Shown here one piece after another: positions 14,817-22,059 of a stretch of DNA of 38,184 bases. Each line of letters starts with the position of its first letter. Position 1 is the stretch's first letter. The notes under the pieces were generated by a model. That model did not search any database. It saw only the letters and a list, made by a program, of their open reading frames with translations, and was not told where the DNA came from. Position numbers and translations under genes: made by a program. The DNA comes from JAQAZP01 sp965531145 (GTDB lineage: Bacteria; Acidobacteriota; JAQAZP01). The stretch spans positions 1 to 38,184 of the forward strand of contig CBESOE010000028.1 in the NCBI GenBank assembly GCA_965531145.1, read 5' to 3'.

Positions 14817-15828
14817 AACGCACCGCGCCTTCCAGTTCGTCGGGGCTCACCGTGGCGGTGCCCCACTTCTTCACCACCAGCCCGCCGGCCAGGTTGGAGA
14901 GCAGCGCCGCTTCGTAGTAGCTGCCGCCGCTGGCCAGGGCCAGGGTGAAGGTGCTGATCACCGTGTCGCCGGCGCCGGTGACGTCGGCCACCTCGCCGTC
15001 GTCGTGGGCCAGAATCCGGCGGAACCCGTCCCCGTCCACCAGCACCATCCCCTCGCCGCCCCGGGTCACCAGCACCGCCTCGGCGTCCAGCTTGTTGCGC
15101 AGGTCTCCGCCCATGCGCGCCGCAACCTCCACATCGCCGTCGGCTTTCTCGCCAAAGATCTCCTCCAGCTCGGGCTCGTTGGGCGTGGCTGCGGAGACCC
15201 CGGGATAGGAGAGCAGGCCCCAGCGGGAATCGAGGGTCACCGCCAGGCCTGCGGCCCGGGCGGTCTTGATCAGGTGGGCGGCCAGTTCCCGGTCCACCGC
15301 GCCCTGCCCGTAGTCGGAGATCATCACCGCGTCCACCTGCCCCACCCGGCTGTCGAGGATCTCGCGAACCCGAGCCCGCTGGATCTCATCGTAGCTGAAC
15401 GGTTCCTCGCGGTCCACCCGCACCACCTGCTGCTGCTTGACGTGCCGGCTCCCGGCGCTGACCCGGGTCTTGGAGGTGGTGTCGTGGCCCTCCACCGAGA
15501 GGATCCCGTCGGTGGGTACGCCCTTTTCGTCAAAGATATCGATCAACGAGCGGCCGTGCTCGTCGGCTCCCAGCACCCCCACCGGCAGGGCCGCGCCGCC
15601 CAGGGCGCTGAGGTTGTTCACCGAGTTGGCGCAGCCGCCGGGCACCACCCGGGTCTGCTTGTGGTCGAGGATCAGGATCGGGGCTTCCCGGGAGATCCGG
15701 GAGATCTCGCCGTAGATGAAGACATCGGCGATCAGGTCGCCAAAGAGCAGCACCTTCTTCCCCTTGAACCCCCGCAGCAGTTCCAGCAGCCGCGCAGCGT
15801 CCACCCCCTGGATCTTCGGTTCACTCAT
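14800..15828 (-). CDS. Heptose-7-phosphate kinase-like PfkB family protein, paralog 2
   Basis: A 342-residue ribokinase-family kinase with the HldE domain I pattern: LLFGDLIADVFIYGEISRIS, PGGCANSVNNLSALG, ISDYGQGAVDRELA and the ATP-site motif VTGAGDTVIS. It differs from the copy at 9676-10665 at several usually conserved places (ISREAPILIL instead of ISPEAPVPVV, GGCAN instead of GGAGN). It precedes hldC in the same unit, so by position it looks like the ADP-heptose pathway kinase; by sequence it is the more diverged of the two. It may act on another heptose phosphate or sugar. Confidence 0.78.
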   Translation of the reverse strand: MSEPKIQGVDAARLLELLRGFKGKKVLLFGDLIADVFIYGEISRISREAPILILDHKQTRVVPGGCANSVNNLSALGGAALPVGVLGADEHGRSLIDIFDEKGVPTDGILSVEGHDTTSKTRVSAGSRHVKQQQVVRVDREEPFSYDEIQRARVREILDSRVGQVDAVMISDYGQGAVDRELAAHLIKTARAAGLAVTLDSRWGLLSYPGVSAATPNEPELEEIFGEKADGDVEVAARMGGDLRNKLDAEAVLVTRGGEGMVLVDGDGFRRILAHDDGEVADVTGAGDTVISTFTLALASGGSYYEAALLSNLAGGLVVKKWGTATVSPDELEGAVRFEAGL

Positions 15829-15832
15829 CCGC

Positions 15833-16414
15833 TCAGCTCTCCAGTTCGAGGATCAGGTCCACCGCCGCGGCCAGGTCCTCGGTGACGTGGTGCGGCCGGG
15901 AGGTCCAGTTGTGGGAGTGGTATTCCAGCAGTCCGGCGCCATAGCCGGTGCGGACCATGACCCCGGTGAGCCCGGCATTGATCGCCATGGTCACATCCTT
16001 GATGTGGTCGCTCACCAGGTAGGAGCGGGCCAGATCGATGTCCAGCTCCTCGCCCGCCTTGAGCAGCATCCCCGGCCGGGGCTTGCGGCAGTTGCAGTCG
16101 AGGCGCCAGGGCGGCTCACCCACGTCGGGGTGGTGGGGACAGAAGTAGATGCCGTCCAGCCGGGCGCCGGCCTCTTCCATCAGCAGCGCTTCCAGCCGCT
16201 TGTGCACCACGTGGACCAGCGGCTCCTCGAAGTAGCCCCGCGCCACCCCGGCCTGGTTGGTCACCAGCACCGCGGGGATGCCGGCGTCGTTCAGCTTGCG
16301 GATGCCTGCTGCCGACCCGGGGAGCAGCCGCAGGCGCCGCTCATGGTTGACGTAGCCCACCTCGCGGCTCACCGTCCCGTCGCGATCGATAAATACGGCC
16401 TTCTTCGTTCCCAC
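15833..16414 (-). CDS. gmhB: D-glycero-beta-D-manno-heptose-1,7-bisphosphate 7-phosphatase
   Basis: Removes the 7-phosphate after the kinase step in ADP-heptose synthesis. The 193-residue HAD phosphatase has motif I IDRDGTVSREVGYV, the VTNQAGVARG motif, and the zinc loop CPHHPD ... CNCRKPRPGML typical of GmhB. Motif IV reads SDHIKDV rather than the common GDK.SD, a mild deviation that keeps the acidic residues. The length is normal. It lies four bases upstream of the kinase paralog, so gmhB-kinase-hldC form one unit. gmhA, the first gene of the pathway, is not in the window. Confidence 0.88.
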   Translation of the reverse strand: MGTKKAVFIDRDGTVSREVGYVNHERRLRLLPGSAAGIRKLNDAGIPAVLVTNQAGVARGYFEEPLVHVVHKRLEALLMEEAGARLDGIYFCPHHPDVGEPPWRLDCNCRKPRPGMLLKAGEELDIDLARSYLVSDHIKDVTMAINAGLTGVMVRTGYGAGLLEYHSHNWTSRPHHVTEDLAAAVDLILELES

Positions 16415-16527
16415 GGTTGCATATCCTGTTCTGCAAGGAGCGGCCGCCGGGGCCGCCGTTATTGCCGGTTGTATGAATGAAAATGGTACTGCTACCGGGT
16501 GGAGATTTCAACCCGGCCAGTTGCGGA

Positions 16528-16770
16528 TCAGGATGCGGGCAGCTTGTCCAGCCGCTCGGCGATCCAGAACTTGATCAGCGACTGCCGAGGCACCGACAGC
16601 CGTCGAGCCTCCATGTCCAGTCGCTCAACCATCCAGGCAGGGAAGTCCACATTGACCCGCTTGTGGCCCCCATCGGGTTTTTTTGCAGGCGGGTCGGTCC
16701 GCCCAACTGTGCCCGATCCCCTGCCCGGCTTCCCCGGCTTACCAGGATTTCCCTGTTCTCCAGCTTTCAT
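16528..16770 (-). CDS. Orphan ribbon-helix-helix (CopG-like) DNA-binding protein
   Basis: An 80-residue protein. The N-terminal 35 residues are rich in Gly, Pro and Lys (GNPGKPGKPGRGSG) and look disordered. Residues about 39-78 form a ribbon-helix-helix domain: KRVNVDFPAWMVERLDMEA (strand and first helix) then RQSLIKFWIAERLD. This is the form seen in many type II antitoxins of the CopG group, yet no toxin gene lies next to it. The ATG at 16770 follows GGGGG; a GTG at 16774-16776 is too close to that site. It has its own promoter with a striking repeat array, which suggests autoregulation. Confidence 0.72.
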   Translation of the reverse strand: MKAGEQGNPGKPGKPGRGSGTVGRTDPPAKKPDGGHKRVNVDFPAWMVERLDMEARRLSVPRQSLIKFWIAERLDKLPAS

Positions 16771-16806
16771 CAGCACACCCCCACATCGGAATCCAAATCA
16801 ATCCAA

Positions 16807-16866
16807 GGTATATATAATATACCTCTGATATACCTGTAGTATACCTTTTTCACACTTTCATGAAAA
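16807..16866 (-). promoter_or_regulatory. Phased operator array and promoter of the ribbon-helix-helix gene
   Basis: On the plus strand TATACC starts at 16818, 16829 and 16840, and its inverse GGTATA at 16807: four half-sites exactly 11 bp apart, all on one face of the helix. GGTATAT (16807-16813) and ATATACC (16817-16823) also form an inverted pair. On the gene strand the repeats read AGGTATA. A candidate -10 TATACT (16843-16838) with -35 TTTTCA (16866-16861) and a 17 bp spacer overlaps the first half-site. Bound protein would block transcription start. Confidence 0.72.
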
Positions 16867-16894
16867 GTCAACGGGATCGGGGAAAGGCAGCGGA

Positions 16895-17746
16895 TTACCC
16901 CGCCGGGGTGGAGCCTTCCGCGGGACGGACATCGGGCGGTCCCTCATCATCCTCACCGTCGTCCGGGTCATCTTCGTCTCCGTCGTCATCCTCATCCTCG
17001 TCGCTGCTCCGTTTCTGGAAGATCTTGGCGACCAGGATGCTGAAGAAGTAGAGCAGAAGCATCGGCCCGGCAAAGAGGACCTGGGTGGGGATGTCCGGTG
17101 TGGGGGTGATGATGGCGGCGATGATGAAGATGATCAGCACGGCGTAGCGCAGGTTCTTGATCATGAACTTCGGGGTGATCAGTCCCAGCCGGGCGAGAAA
17201 GAAAACCAGGATCGGCATTTCGAAGACCAGCCCCAGACCCAGCAGGATCTTGTTCAGGGTGCCCAGATACTCGCGAATGGTGATGATGGCCCGGAACTGT
17301 TCCCCCACGCCCAGCAGGAAGCCGCAGACCCGGGGAAAGGCCAAATAGTAGCCGAAGGCGGCCCCGCCGATGAAGAAGAGGGTGGAGAAGAAGATAAAGG
17401 GGATGCCGTAGCGCTTCTCCTTTTTGTAGAGGCCGGGGGCGATGAAGAGCCATGCCTGGGTGATGACAAAGGGGCTGGTGATAAAGATACTGGCCAGAAA
17501 GGCCACCTTCATGTAGAGCAGGAAGGGGTCGGCCAGTTTGGTGAAGGCCAGCCCCTCCCCTTCCTTGAGAAAGGGCAGGATGGGTTGGGAGAGGAAGAGA
17601 AAGAGCTGCTCGGAGAAGATCCAGCAGGCCATGAAACCGACGAAGATGGCGATCCCGGAATACATCAAGCGGCGGCGCAGTTCATCGAGGTGGTCGAGGA
17701 ACCCCATCGCCCCTTCCGCGGGCTGGTCACCGTCCTTTTTTCTCAT
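16895..17746 (-). CDS. tatC: Sec-independent protein translocase subunit TatC
   Basis: The polytopic receptor of the twin-arginine translocase, which recognises RR signal peptides with TatB/TatA. The 283-residue protein begins with the conserved FLDHLDELRRRL segment and has six hydrophobic segments, the periplasmic FTKLADPFLLYMKVAF motif, and the ITPTPDIPTQ loop between the last two segments. The C-terminus carries an unusual tail of about 40 residues, nearly all Asp, Glu, Gly and Pro. Its ATG overlaps the tatA stop (ATGA). Confidence 0.94.
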   Translation of the reverse strand: MRKKDGDQPAEGAMGFLDHLDELRRRLMYSGIAIFVGFMACWIFSEQLFLFLSQPILPFLKEGEGLAFTKLADPFLLYMKVAFLASIFITSPFVITQAWLFIAPGLYKKEKRYGIPFIFFSTLFFIGGAAFGYYLAFPRVCGFLLGVGEQFRAIITIREYLGTLNKILLGLGLVFEMPILVFFLARLGLITPKFMIKNLRYAVLIIFIIAAIITPTPDIPTQVLFAGPMLLLYFFSILVAKIFQKRSSDEDEDDDGDEDDPDDGEDDEGPPDVRPAEGSTPAG

Positions 17747-18105
17747 TCCCGTTCCGCGTCCGAGGTGGTGGGTTCTTCGAAGGGCAGTTCGGCTTCCGGA
17801 GCCTCTATCGTGGCCTCATCCGCGGCCGGCGGTTCGGTGGGAGGAGCATCGTCCGGCGGCGTCTGCCGCTCGGCGGCCCGCCGGCTGTATTCATCTTCGC
17901 GCTTCCGGCGTTCCGGGGCGTTGACCTTCTCCTCCTCCTTGTGGACTTCCAACTCGAGGGTGTTCTTCAAGTCGTTGGTGGCCCGGCGGAACTCCCCCAG
18001 GGCCTTGCCCAGGGTGCGGCCCAGCTGCGGCAGTTTCCGCGGGCCAAAAATGACCAGCGCGATCACCAGGATCACCATGATTTCGGGCCAGCCCAGGGAA
18101 CCCAT
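17743..18105 (-). CDS. tatA: Twin-arginine translocase subunit TatA/TatB
   Basis: The pore-forming or mediator subunit of the Tat system. The 120-residue protein has a short N-terminal membrane helix (WPEIMVILVIALVIFGP), the hinge FGPRKLPQLGR, an amphipathic helix (LGKALGEFRRATNDLKN), and a long charged tail ending in a Pro/Glu/Ala-rich region. A single TatA-like gene with this tail length may serve both TatA and TatB roles. The frame opens upstream to 18177, but the ATG at 18105 starts at the conserved helix and has GGAGG ten bases upstream. Confidence 0.9.
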   Translation of the reverse strand: MGSLGWPEIMVILVIALVIFGPRKLPQLGRTLGKALGEFRRATNDLKNTLELEVHKEEEKVNAPERRKREDEYSRRAAERQTPPDDAPPTEPPAADEATIEAPEAELPFEEPTTSDAERE

Positions 18106-18148
18106 ACGTTTCTCGCCTCCAGTTACCCCGCAAAAATTGCGAAAAACC

Positions 18149-18177
18149 ATGGTACGGTCCGGGCCGGACCATGTCAA
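18149..18177 (-). promoter_or_regulatory. Predicted tatA-tatC promoter with palindrome in the spacer
   Basis: On the minus strand a perfect TTGACA (18177-18172), a 17 bp spacer, and TACCAT (18154-18149). The spacer is filled by a perfect 15 bp palindrome, GGTCCGG-G-CCGGACC at 18156-18170, which looks like an operator. A second small palindrome, CGCAA-AAA-TTGCG (18129-18141), lies at the expected transcript start. Confidence 0.55.
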
Positions 18178-18191
18178 CTCCCCCTTTTCCG

Positions 18192-18220
18192 TTTATCCGT
18201 AACGGTGTTTAGGCTATACT
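18192..18220 (+). promoter_or_regulatory. Predicted promoter of the S41 protease gene
   Basis: TTTATC (18192-18197), a 17 bp spacer, and TATACT (18215-18220). Expected start near 18227, leader of about 64 nt. The -35 box is weak. Confidence 0.5.
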
Positions 18221-18290
18221 TGAAAGGGAAAACAGCCGACATGAAGACCGATCCGCGGCCAATGGGCCGCGACTGAACATACGAGGCACC

Positions 18291-19961
18291 ATGAAACAGT
18301 ACCGCATCACCATAATGGCCTGTTCGATCATCCTGATCTCTGCCCTGGCCGGCGGCATTTTCGGCGGACGGGTACTGGCCGTCCCCGGCGGCCAGGCCGA
18401 ATATCTGAAGCTCTTCACCGAAATCATCGAAAAGACCGAGCAAAACTACGCGAAGGAAGTGGACCAGAAGGAACTGGTCTATGGCGCCATCGAAGGCCTG
18501 CTGGGCACCCTGGACCGCCACTCCAATTTCCTCGCCTCCGAGAACTTCACCGCCATCCGCGAGGAACAGCAGGGCAAATTCTTTGGTCTGGGCATCGTGG
18601 TCTCCATGCGCGAGGACCGCATCACCGTGATCTCGCCCATCGAGGGCACACCGGCCTTCCGCCTGGGGATCACCGCCGGTGACGTGATCGACCGCATCGA
18701 GGGCGAGTCCACCGAAGGGATAAGTGTCAATGATGCGGTGTCGCTGCTCCGCGGCCCCAAGGGGACCACAGTGAACATCTCCATCGCCCGCCCGGGGTTC
18801 AAGGAACTGCTCGACTTCGCCATCGTCCGCGACGAGGTGCCGACCCACAGCGTGATCTACTCCTTCATGCTGGAGGACGGGGTGGGCTACATCCGGCTGA
18901 AGAACTTCACCCAGACCACCTCCGACGAGTTGAACGAGACCCTGGCCCGGCTGCGGGAGGAGGGGATGGATAAACTGCTCTTCGACCTGCGCAACAACAG
19001 CGGCGGCCTGCTGGATCAGGCGGTGCTGGTCTCCGACATCTTCCTGCCTGCCGACCAGAAAATCGTCTACACCCGGGGACGGATCCTCAGCTCGAACCAG
19101 GAATACTTCACCGCCGGTGAATCGAGCTCGGAATTCTACGAGAACATGCCGCTGGTGATCCTGATCAACCGGGGCAGCGCGTCGGCCTCGGAGATCGTGG
19201 CCGGAGCTGTGCAGGACCACGACCGGGGGCTGATCGTGGGCGAGGCCTCCTGGGGCAAGGGCCTGGTGCAGTCGGTCTACCCCCTCAGCTTCGACAGCGG
19301 CCTGGCCCTGACCACGGCTCGCTACTACACACCCAGCGGCCGCTCGATCCAGCGGGACTACGAATTGCTGGACGAGTACTATTTCCCGGCGGCCGAAGGT
19401 ATGGAACCCACCGAGGAGCTTCCCCCGGTGGAGGACGACGTGAGCTACACCTCCACCGGACGCAAGGTCACCGGCGGCGGCGGGATCAGCCCCGATGTGG
19501 AGGTCAAGCAGAACCGCCGCTCCGAGTTCGTCCAGCGCCTGTATGCCTACGCCATCTTCTTCAACTTCGCGGTGAACCACACCACCGAACACGGTGAAGT
19601 GGCGGGACGGGATTTCGTGCTGAACGACGCCGCCCTGCTGGAGTTCCGTAACTACCTCGAGGAGCGGGAGCTCGATTACGTCGAGAACGATCTGCTGGAA
19701 GGACGGGACGAGATCGAGCGGGAGATCCGCCAGGAGCTGCTCTCCACCATGGAAGGGCTGGATGCCGGCTACCGCTTCTTCCTCGAGGACGACGTGCAGG
19801 TAGAGCGGGCCATGGACCTCTTCGACCAGGCCGACGAACTGTTCATCAGTTCGATGAAACTGCGCCGCCTGCGGCAGGAGAACGAGGCTGATTCGGTTGT
19901 GTCCCAGACCGGTCAGGCAAAGAGTGGGCCGGAGGACGAAGCGGCCGCTTCCGTCCGATAG
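18291..19961 (+). CDS. S41 family C-terminal processing peptidase (CtpA/Prc-like)
   Basis: A periplasmic serine protease that trims or degrades proteins from their C-termini and often acts in envelope maintenance. The 556-residue protein has an N-terminal signal or anchor helix (residues about 7-28), a PDZ domain (about 95-175), and the S41 catalytic core with GSASASEIVAGA (nucleophile S298) and WGKGLVQ (K323), the usual 25-residue spacing of the Ser-Lys dyad. The region after about residue 400 is a family-variable C-terminal extension rich in Glu and Arg. ATG at 18291 with GAGG upstream. Its stop lies only about eight bases from a possible attC end, so it marks the edge of the cassette island. 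Confidence 0.93.
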   Translation: MKQYRITIMACSIILISALAGGIFGGRVLAVPGGQAEYLKLFTEIIEKTEQNYAKEVDQKELVYGAIEGLLGTLDRHSNFLASENFTAIREEQQGKFFGLGIVVSMREDRITVISPIEGTPAFRLGITAGDVIDRIEGESTEGISVNDAVSLLRGPKGTTVNISIARPGFKELLDFAIVRDEVPTHSVIYSFMLEDGVGYIRLKNFTQTTSDELNETLARLREEGMDKLLFDLRNNSGGLLDQAVLVSDIFLPADQKIVYTRGRILSSNQEYFTAGESSSEFYENMPLVILINRGSASASEIVAGAVQDHDRGLIVGEASWGKGLVQSVYPLSFDSGLALTTARYYTPSGRSIQRDYELLDEYYFPAAEGMEPTEELPPVEDDVSYTSTGRKVTGGGGISPDVEVKQNRRSEFVQRLYAYAIFFNFAVNHTTEHGEVAGRDFVLNDAALLEFRNYLEERELDYVENDLLEGRDEIEREIRQELLSTMEGLDAGYRFFLEDDVQVERAMDLFDQADELFISSMKLRRLRQENEADSVVSQTGQAKSGPEDEAAASVR

Positions 19962-19965
19962 TGTC

Positions 19966-20063
19966 GAACGTTGGCTTCAGCTGTAAGCATGGCTGGCGCA
20001 GCTTGTGCGTCAGCACAAGGTGTGACAGACGCGATTGTCGGCTGCAAGCGTTTGTCAGCTGGC
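19966..20063 (-). repeat. Possible degenerate attC site at the island edge
   Basis: On the minus strand GACAAACGCTTGCAGC starts the element, and GCTGAAGCCAACGTT ends it. GCTTGCAGC pairs with GCTGAAGC leaving one unpaired G, as the extrahelical bases of attC do, and a perfect stem CTTGTGC/GCACAAG lies in the middle. The core ends are poor matches to the consensus, so this is tentative. It sits between the lipoprotein stop and the end of the S41 gene. Confidence 0.4.
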
Positions 20064-20133
20064 CGTAATGTGGTGCCGGTCGAGGAGAATGATCGCCACG
20101 ACAAAACGCCAACCAGCTGCGGCAAGCCTCAAA

Positions 20134-20826
20134 TCAATCCATGATCAGTTCGGCTGGAATTTCCGCCGAAGTGAAGGGACCGAAGAGTCGCTGGTGCCCG
20201 CTGCGCCATTTCGTTCCGCGGCCCAAGCCGGAGGGCGGCTCGACCAGGAAATAGATCGAGTGCGCCTCGTGCGAAATCAGCCACTCAACCTCGCTACCTA
20301 AGGTCACTGGTGGAAATTGACGGGACCCCAAGGCCACCGGCTCGCCGCCGGGACCAACCGGGGGCAGGCCGAAAAACATCGCCACTCGCGCGTCGCCCTG
20401 CGGCTTCCCGTCGGCCGCGCGCAGCACCATGCGATGCCTTGTCAACCGATCGCGCAGGTCGATCACACCCACGTCGATCCGGCCCGCCTGATTGACCTCG
20501 GGCAGGTCTTCGGTATCGATCCGGTGCACCTCGGCCCCGACACCCGCCGTTACTTTGACGCTGTTCAGGCTCCCTCGGAAGGTGTGGGCAAAATGCCCGT
20601 GCTCGTCGAACAGCAACCACACGACACGAGGATTACTACCGGTTCCCGTGACCGTCACCAGCACCTCCACTCCGCGGCTGCCGAATCCACCTGGCAACAA
20701 CACTTGTCCGACAAGGGTGCGTTCAGGCGGAGCAGCGTGTTGGTCCCTTGCCGGTTCCCCGCCGGGCGCGCAGGCAGCGACGATTACCAGGAGCACAGTT
20801 AAGAGGGCGGCAGCATGTAACTTCAC
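20134..20826 (-). CDS. Hypothetical lipoprotein
   Basis: A 230-residue protein of no family I recognise. The GTG start at 20826 is chosen because GGGGAG lies about nine bases upstream and because it begins at once with a lipoprotein signal: AALLTVLLVIVAAC, with the lipidated Cys at about residue 19. The mature part looks like a small beta-rich domain (VGQVLLPGGFGSRGVEVLVTV resembles a carboxypeptidase-regulatory or Ig-like strand set) followed by a region with VIDLRDRLTRHRMVLR. An ATG at 20997 would add 57 residues with no signal character. It has higher GC than its neighbours. It may be a cassette gene. Confidence 0.6.
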   Translation of the reverse strand: MKLHAAALLTVLLVIVAACAPGGEPARDQHAAPPERTLVGQVLLPGGFGSRGVEVLVTVTGTGSNPRVVWLLFDEHGHFAHTFRGSLNSVKVTAGVGAEVHRIDTEDLPEVNQAGRIDVGVIDLRDRLTRHRMVLRAADGKPQGDARVAMFFGLPPVGPGGEPVALGSRQFPPVTLGSEVEWLISHEAHSIYFLVEPPSGLGRGTKWRSGHQRLFGPFTSAEIPAELIMD

Positions 20827-20885
20827 GTAACAGTCTCCCCAATCCAGCCTGATCTCTGAAAGGCAACAACCGGGAGGCCTTGCCC

Positions 20886-20945
20886 CGCCAACGTAGCGCC
20901 CATCACCTGCGGGCAGGTGGCACGGCCGTTGCCACCAGAGCAACG
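20886..20945 (-). repeat. Imperfect palindrome, possible attC
   Basis: On the minus strand GGCAACGGCCGTGCC and GGGCGCTACGTTGGC flank the perfect stem CACCTG/CAGGTG. The ends read AAC and GTT as in attC, but the other core bases fit poorly. It lies in the 176-base gap between two minus-strand island genes, where a cassette boundary is expected. Confidence 0.33.
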
Positions 20946-21002
20946 ACCACAAGTTTGGCACGGGCCGTGACACCTGGCTGACAGGGGGTGGCCTCATATG
21001 TA

Positions 21003-21347
21003 TTAGATTGCTTCTCTCTTCAACAGGCCAATCAATTCATCTACACTATTCAACTCGTTCAATTTCGTGGCATCGACTAATACATCAAGAGTGTCGTTCA
21101 GTTTGAGGATTATTGGATAATAGTAGCTACGCTTAAATCTATCCTCGAATTCGTCTTTATGCATAAACGTGAACTCATGTTTGGTCGTTTCCCTAAACTG
21201 CTTCCAGGCCTTGCGCTCGAATAAGTTCCCATATGTGATTTTACACAGGTTACATTCATATGTTTTTGGGCTTAGCAATTTGTGCCCAACATCTAGCAAG
21301 GTGTTGAGTTTACCGCTGTTTGCATTGTAGACAAATATAAGATTCAT
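21003..21347 (-). CDS. Cassette-borne hypothetical protein with a CxxC motif
   Basis: A 114-residue protein, clearly poorer in GC than the chromosome around it, which supports recent transfer. It begins LIFVYNANSGKLNTLLD and continues SPKTYECNLCKITYG, with a CxxC that could bind metal or act in redox. I recognise this as a recurring family of unknown function but cannot name a role. The ATG at 21347 lies 12 codon-bases inside a TTG that opens the frame at 21359; it starts only about a dozen bases past the GTTAGAT core of the preceding attC, the usual position for a cassette gene. Confidence 0.7.
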   Translation of the reverse strand: MNLIFVYNANSGKLNTLLDVGHKLLSPKTYECNLCKITYGNLFERKAWKQFRETTKHEFTFMHKDEFEDRFKRSYYYPIILKLNDTLDVLVDATKLNELNSVDELIGLLKREAI

Positions 21348-21358
21348 TTTCTTGGGCA

Positions 21359-21425
21359 ATCTAACGCTAAGCTAACCGATCAGGCGGCGCAGCCGACTGA
21401 TCCGTGTTGAGCGATTTGTTAGCCA
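21359..21425 (-). repeat. attC recombination site A
   Basis: Plus-strand ends are ATCTAAC (21359-21365, a full RYYYAAC match) and GTTAGCC (21419-21425). Between them CGCT/AGCG, AAC/GTT and GATCAG/CTGATC pair to form an imperfect hairpin with unpaired bases. Read on the minus strand it gives GGCTAACAAATCGCT and ends GCGTTAGAT, close to well-known integron attC sites. It separates two minus-strand genes and points the same way as both. Confidence 0.85.
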
Positions 21426-21429
21426 TCTT

Positions 21430-21915
21430 CTATAGATCCAGGACAAACGAAACATCGCCTGAAGCATAGCGATATGACTCAGTGATTATTTTCTTTGCCA
21501 CAATCAACTCGTCGTCATTGCGAGGTGCATAAACCAACATTTCTTTGACGCCTCGATCGTAGTACATGTGGCGGACTCCCCACCGTTTTGCCAGTATTTC
21601 GTCCTCGACCGGTGCATCGACGACGGCATGAAAACTTCCATCTTCATGAAGATGACAAAACTCTCTGCTGCCTGCCGTTGGCATGAACGCATCATCATGA
21701 GCGGCTGATACCTTTTCATCAAGCCACAATGCCCGCGACGTCGGAACGGAAATCGCTGTGTCGTGCTCCGTGACATTGGGGAATGTGTTGAAGGCCCATT
21801 TTTTCAATTCCAAACGAACGTCTTCCGGGCCCAGATCGGAAAATTGCAACTGGGGAGGCTCTTGTCCAATTTCGGGGTGTTCGCCTTCGCGAACAGGTAG
21901 CTCAATACGACTCAT
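21430..21915 (-). CDS. DUF5519 (luciferase-like) family protein, cassette-borne
   Basis: A 161-residue protein. The pattern AISVPTSRALWLDEK, then SREFCHLHEDGSFHAVVD, AKRWGVRHM, and a C-terminal MLVYAPRNDDELIVAKKII with SYRYASG fits the DUF5519 family, sometimes labelled luciferase family, whose function is not established. The pattern match is from memory, so the family name is a likely but unconfirmed call. The gene lies between two attC sites, as one integron cassette. ATG at 21915; GC content is lower than that of the flanking chromosome. Confidence 0.7.
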   Translation of the reverse strand: MSRIELPVREGEHPEIGQEPPQLQFSDLGPEDVRLELKKWAFNTFPNVTEHDTAISVPTSRALWLDEKVSAAHDDAFMPTAGSREFCHLHEDGSFHAVVDAPVEDEILAKRWGVRHMYYDRGVKEMLVYAPRNDDELIVAKKIITESYRYASGDVSFVLDL

Positions 21916-21947
21916 GGTCCTGTACTCCGTCTACATTTTCTGAATTG

Positions 21948-22030
21948 GCTGACAATCGCGATAAGCGGACACCAAGAGACGCGCGCGAAGCGTTCGGCTA
22001 TTGGTGTTCCGCTTTATCGCGTTGTTAACC
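21948..22030 (-). repeat. attC recombination site B
   Basis: Two long arms face each other: 21957-21975 (19 nt, CGCGATAAGCGGACACCAA) and 22001-22021 (21 nt). The second arm is the reverse complement of the first with exactly two single-base insertions. These match the extrahelical bases by which integrases pick the attC strand. Core ends are GGCTGAC and GTTAACC, outside the arms. The strongest attC of the island. Confidence 0.88.
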
Positions 22031-22059
22031 TGAGTGAGAATGCTGCTTGAACATTCTCA

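Noticed and set aside
16440..16465. GC-rich inverted repeat (GCGGCC/GGCCGC) upstream of gmhB
   Set aside because: No T-run follows in either direction and the sequence is simple GC, so a terminator call is not supported.
16528..17746. Toxin-antitoxin module around the ribbon-helix-helix gene
   Set aside because: No small toxin-like frame lies on either side; neighbours are tatC and gmhB.
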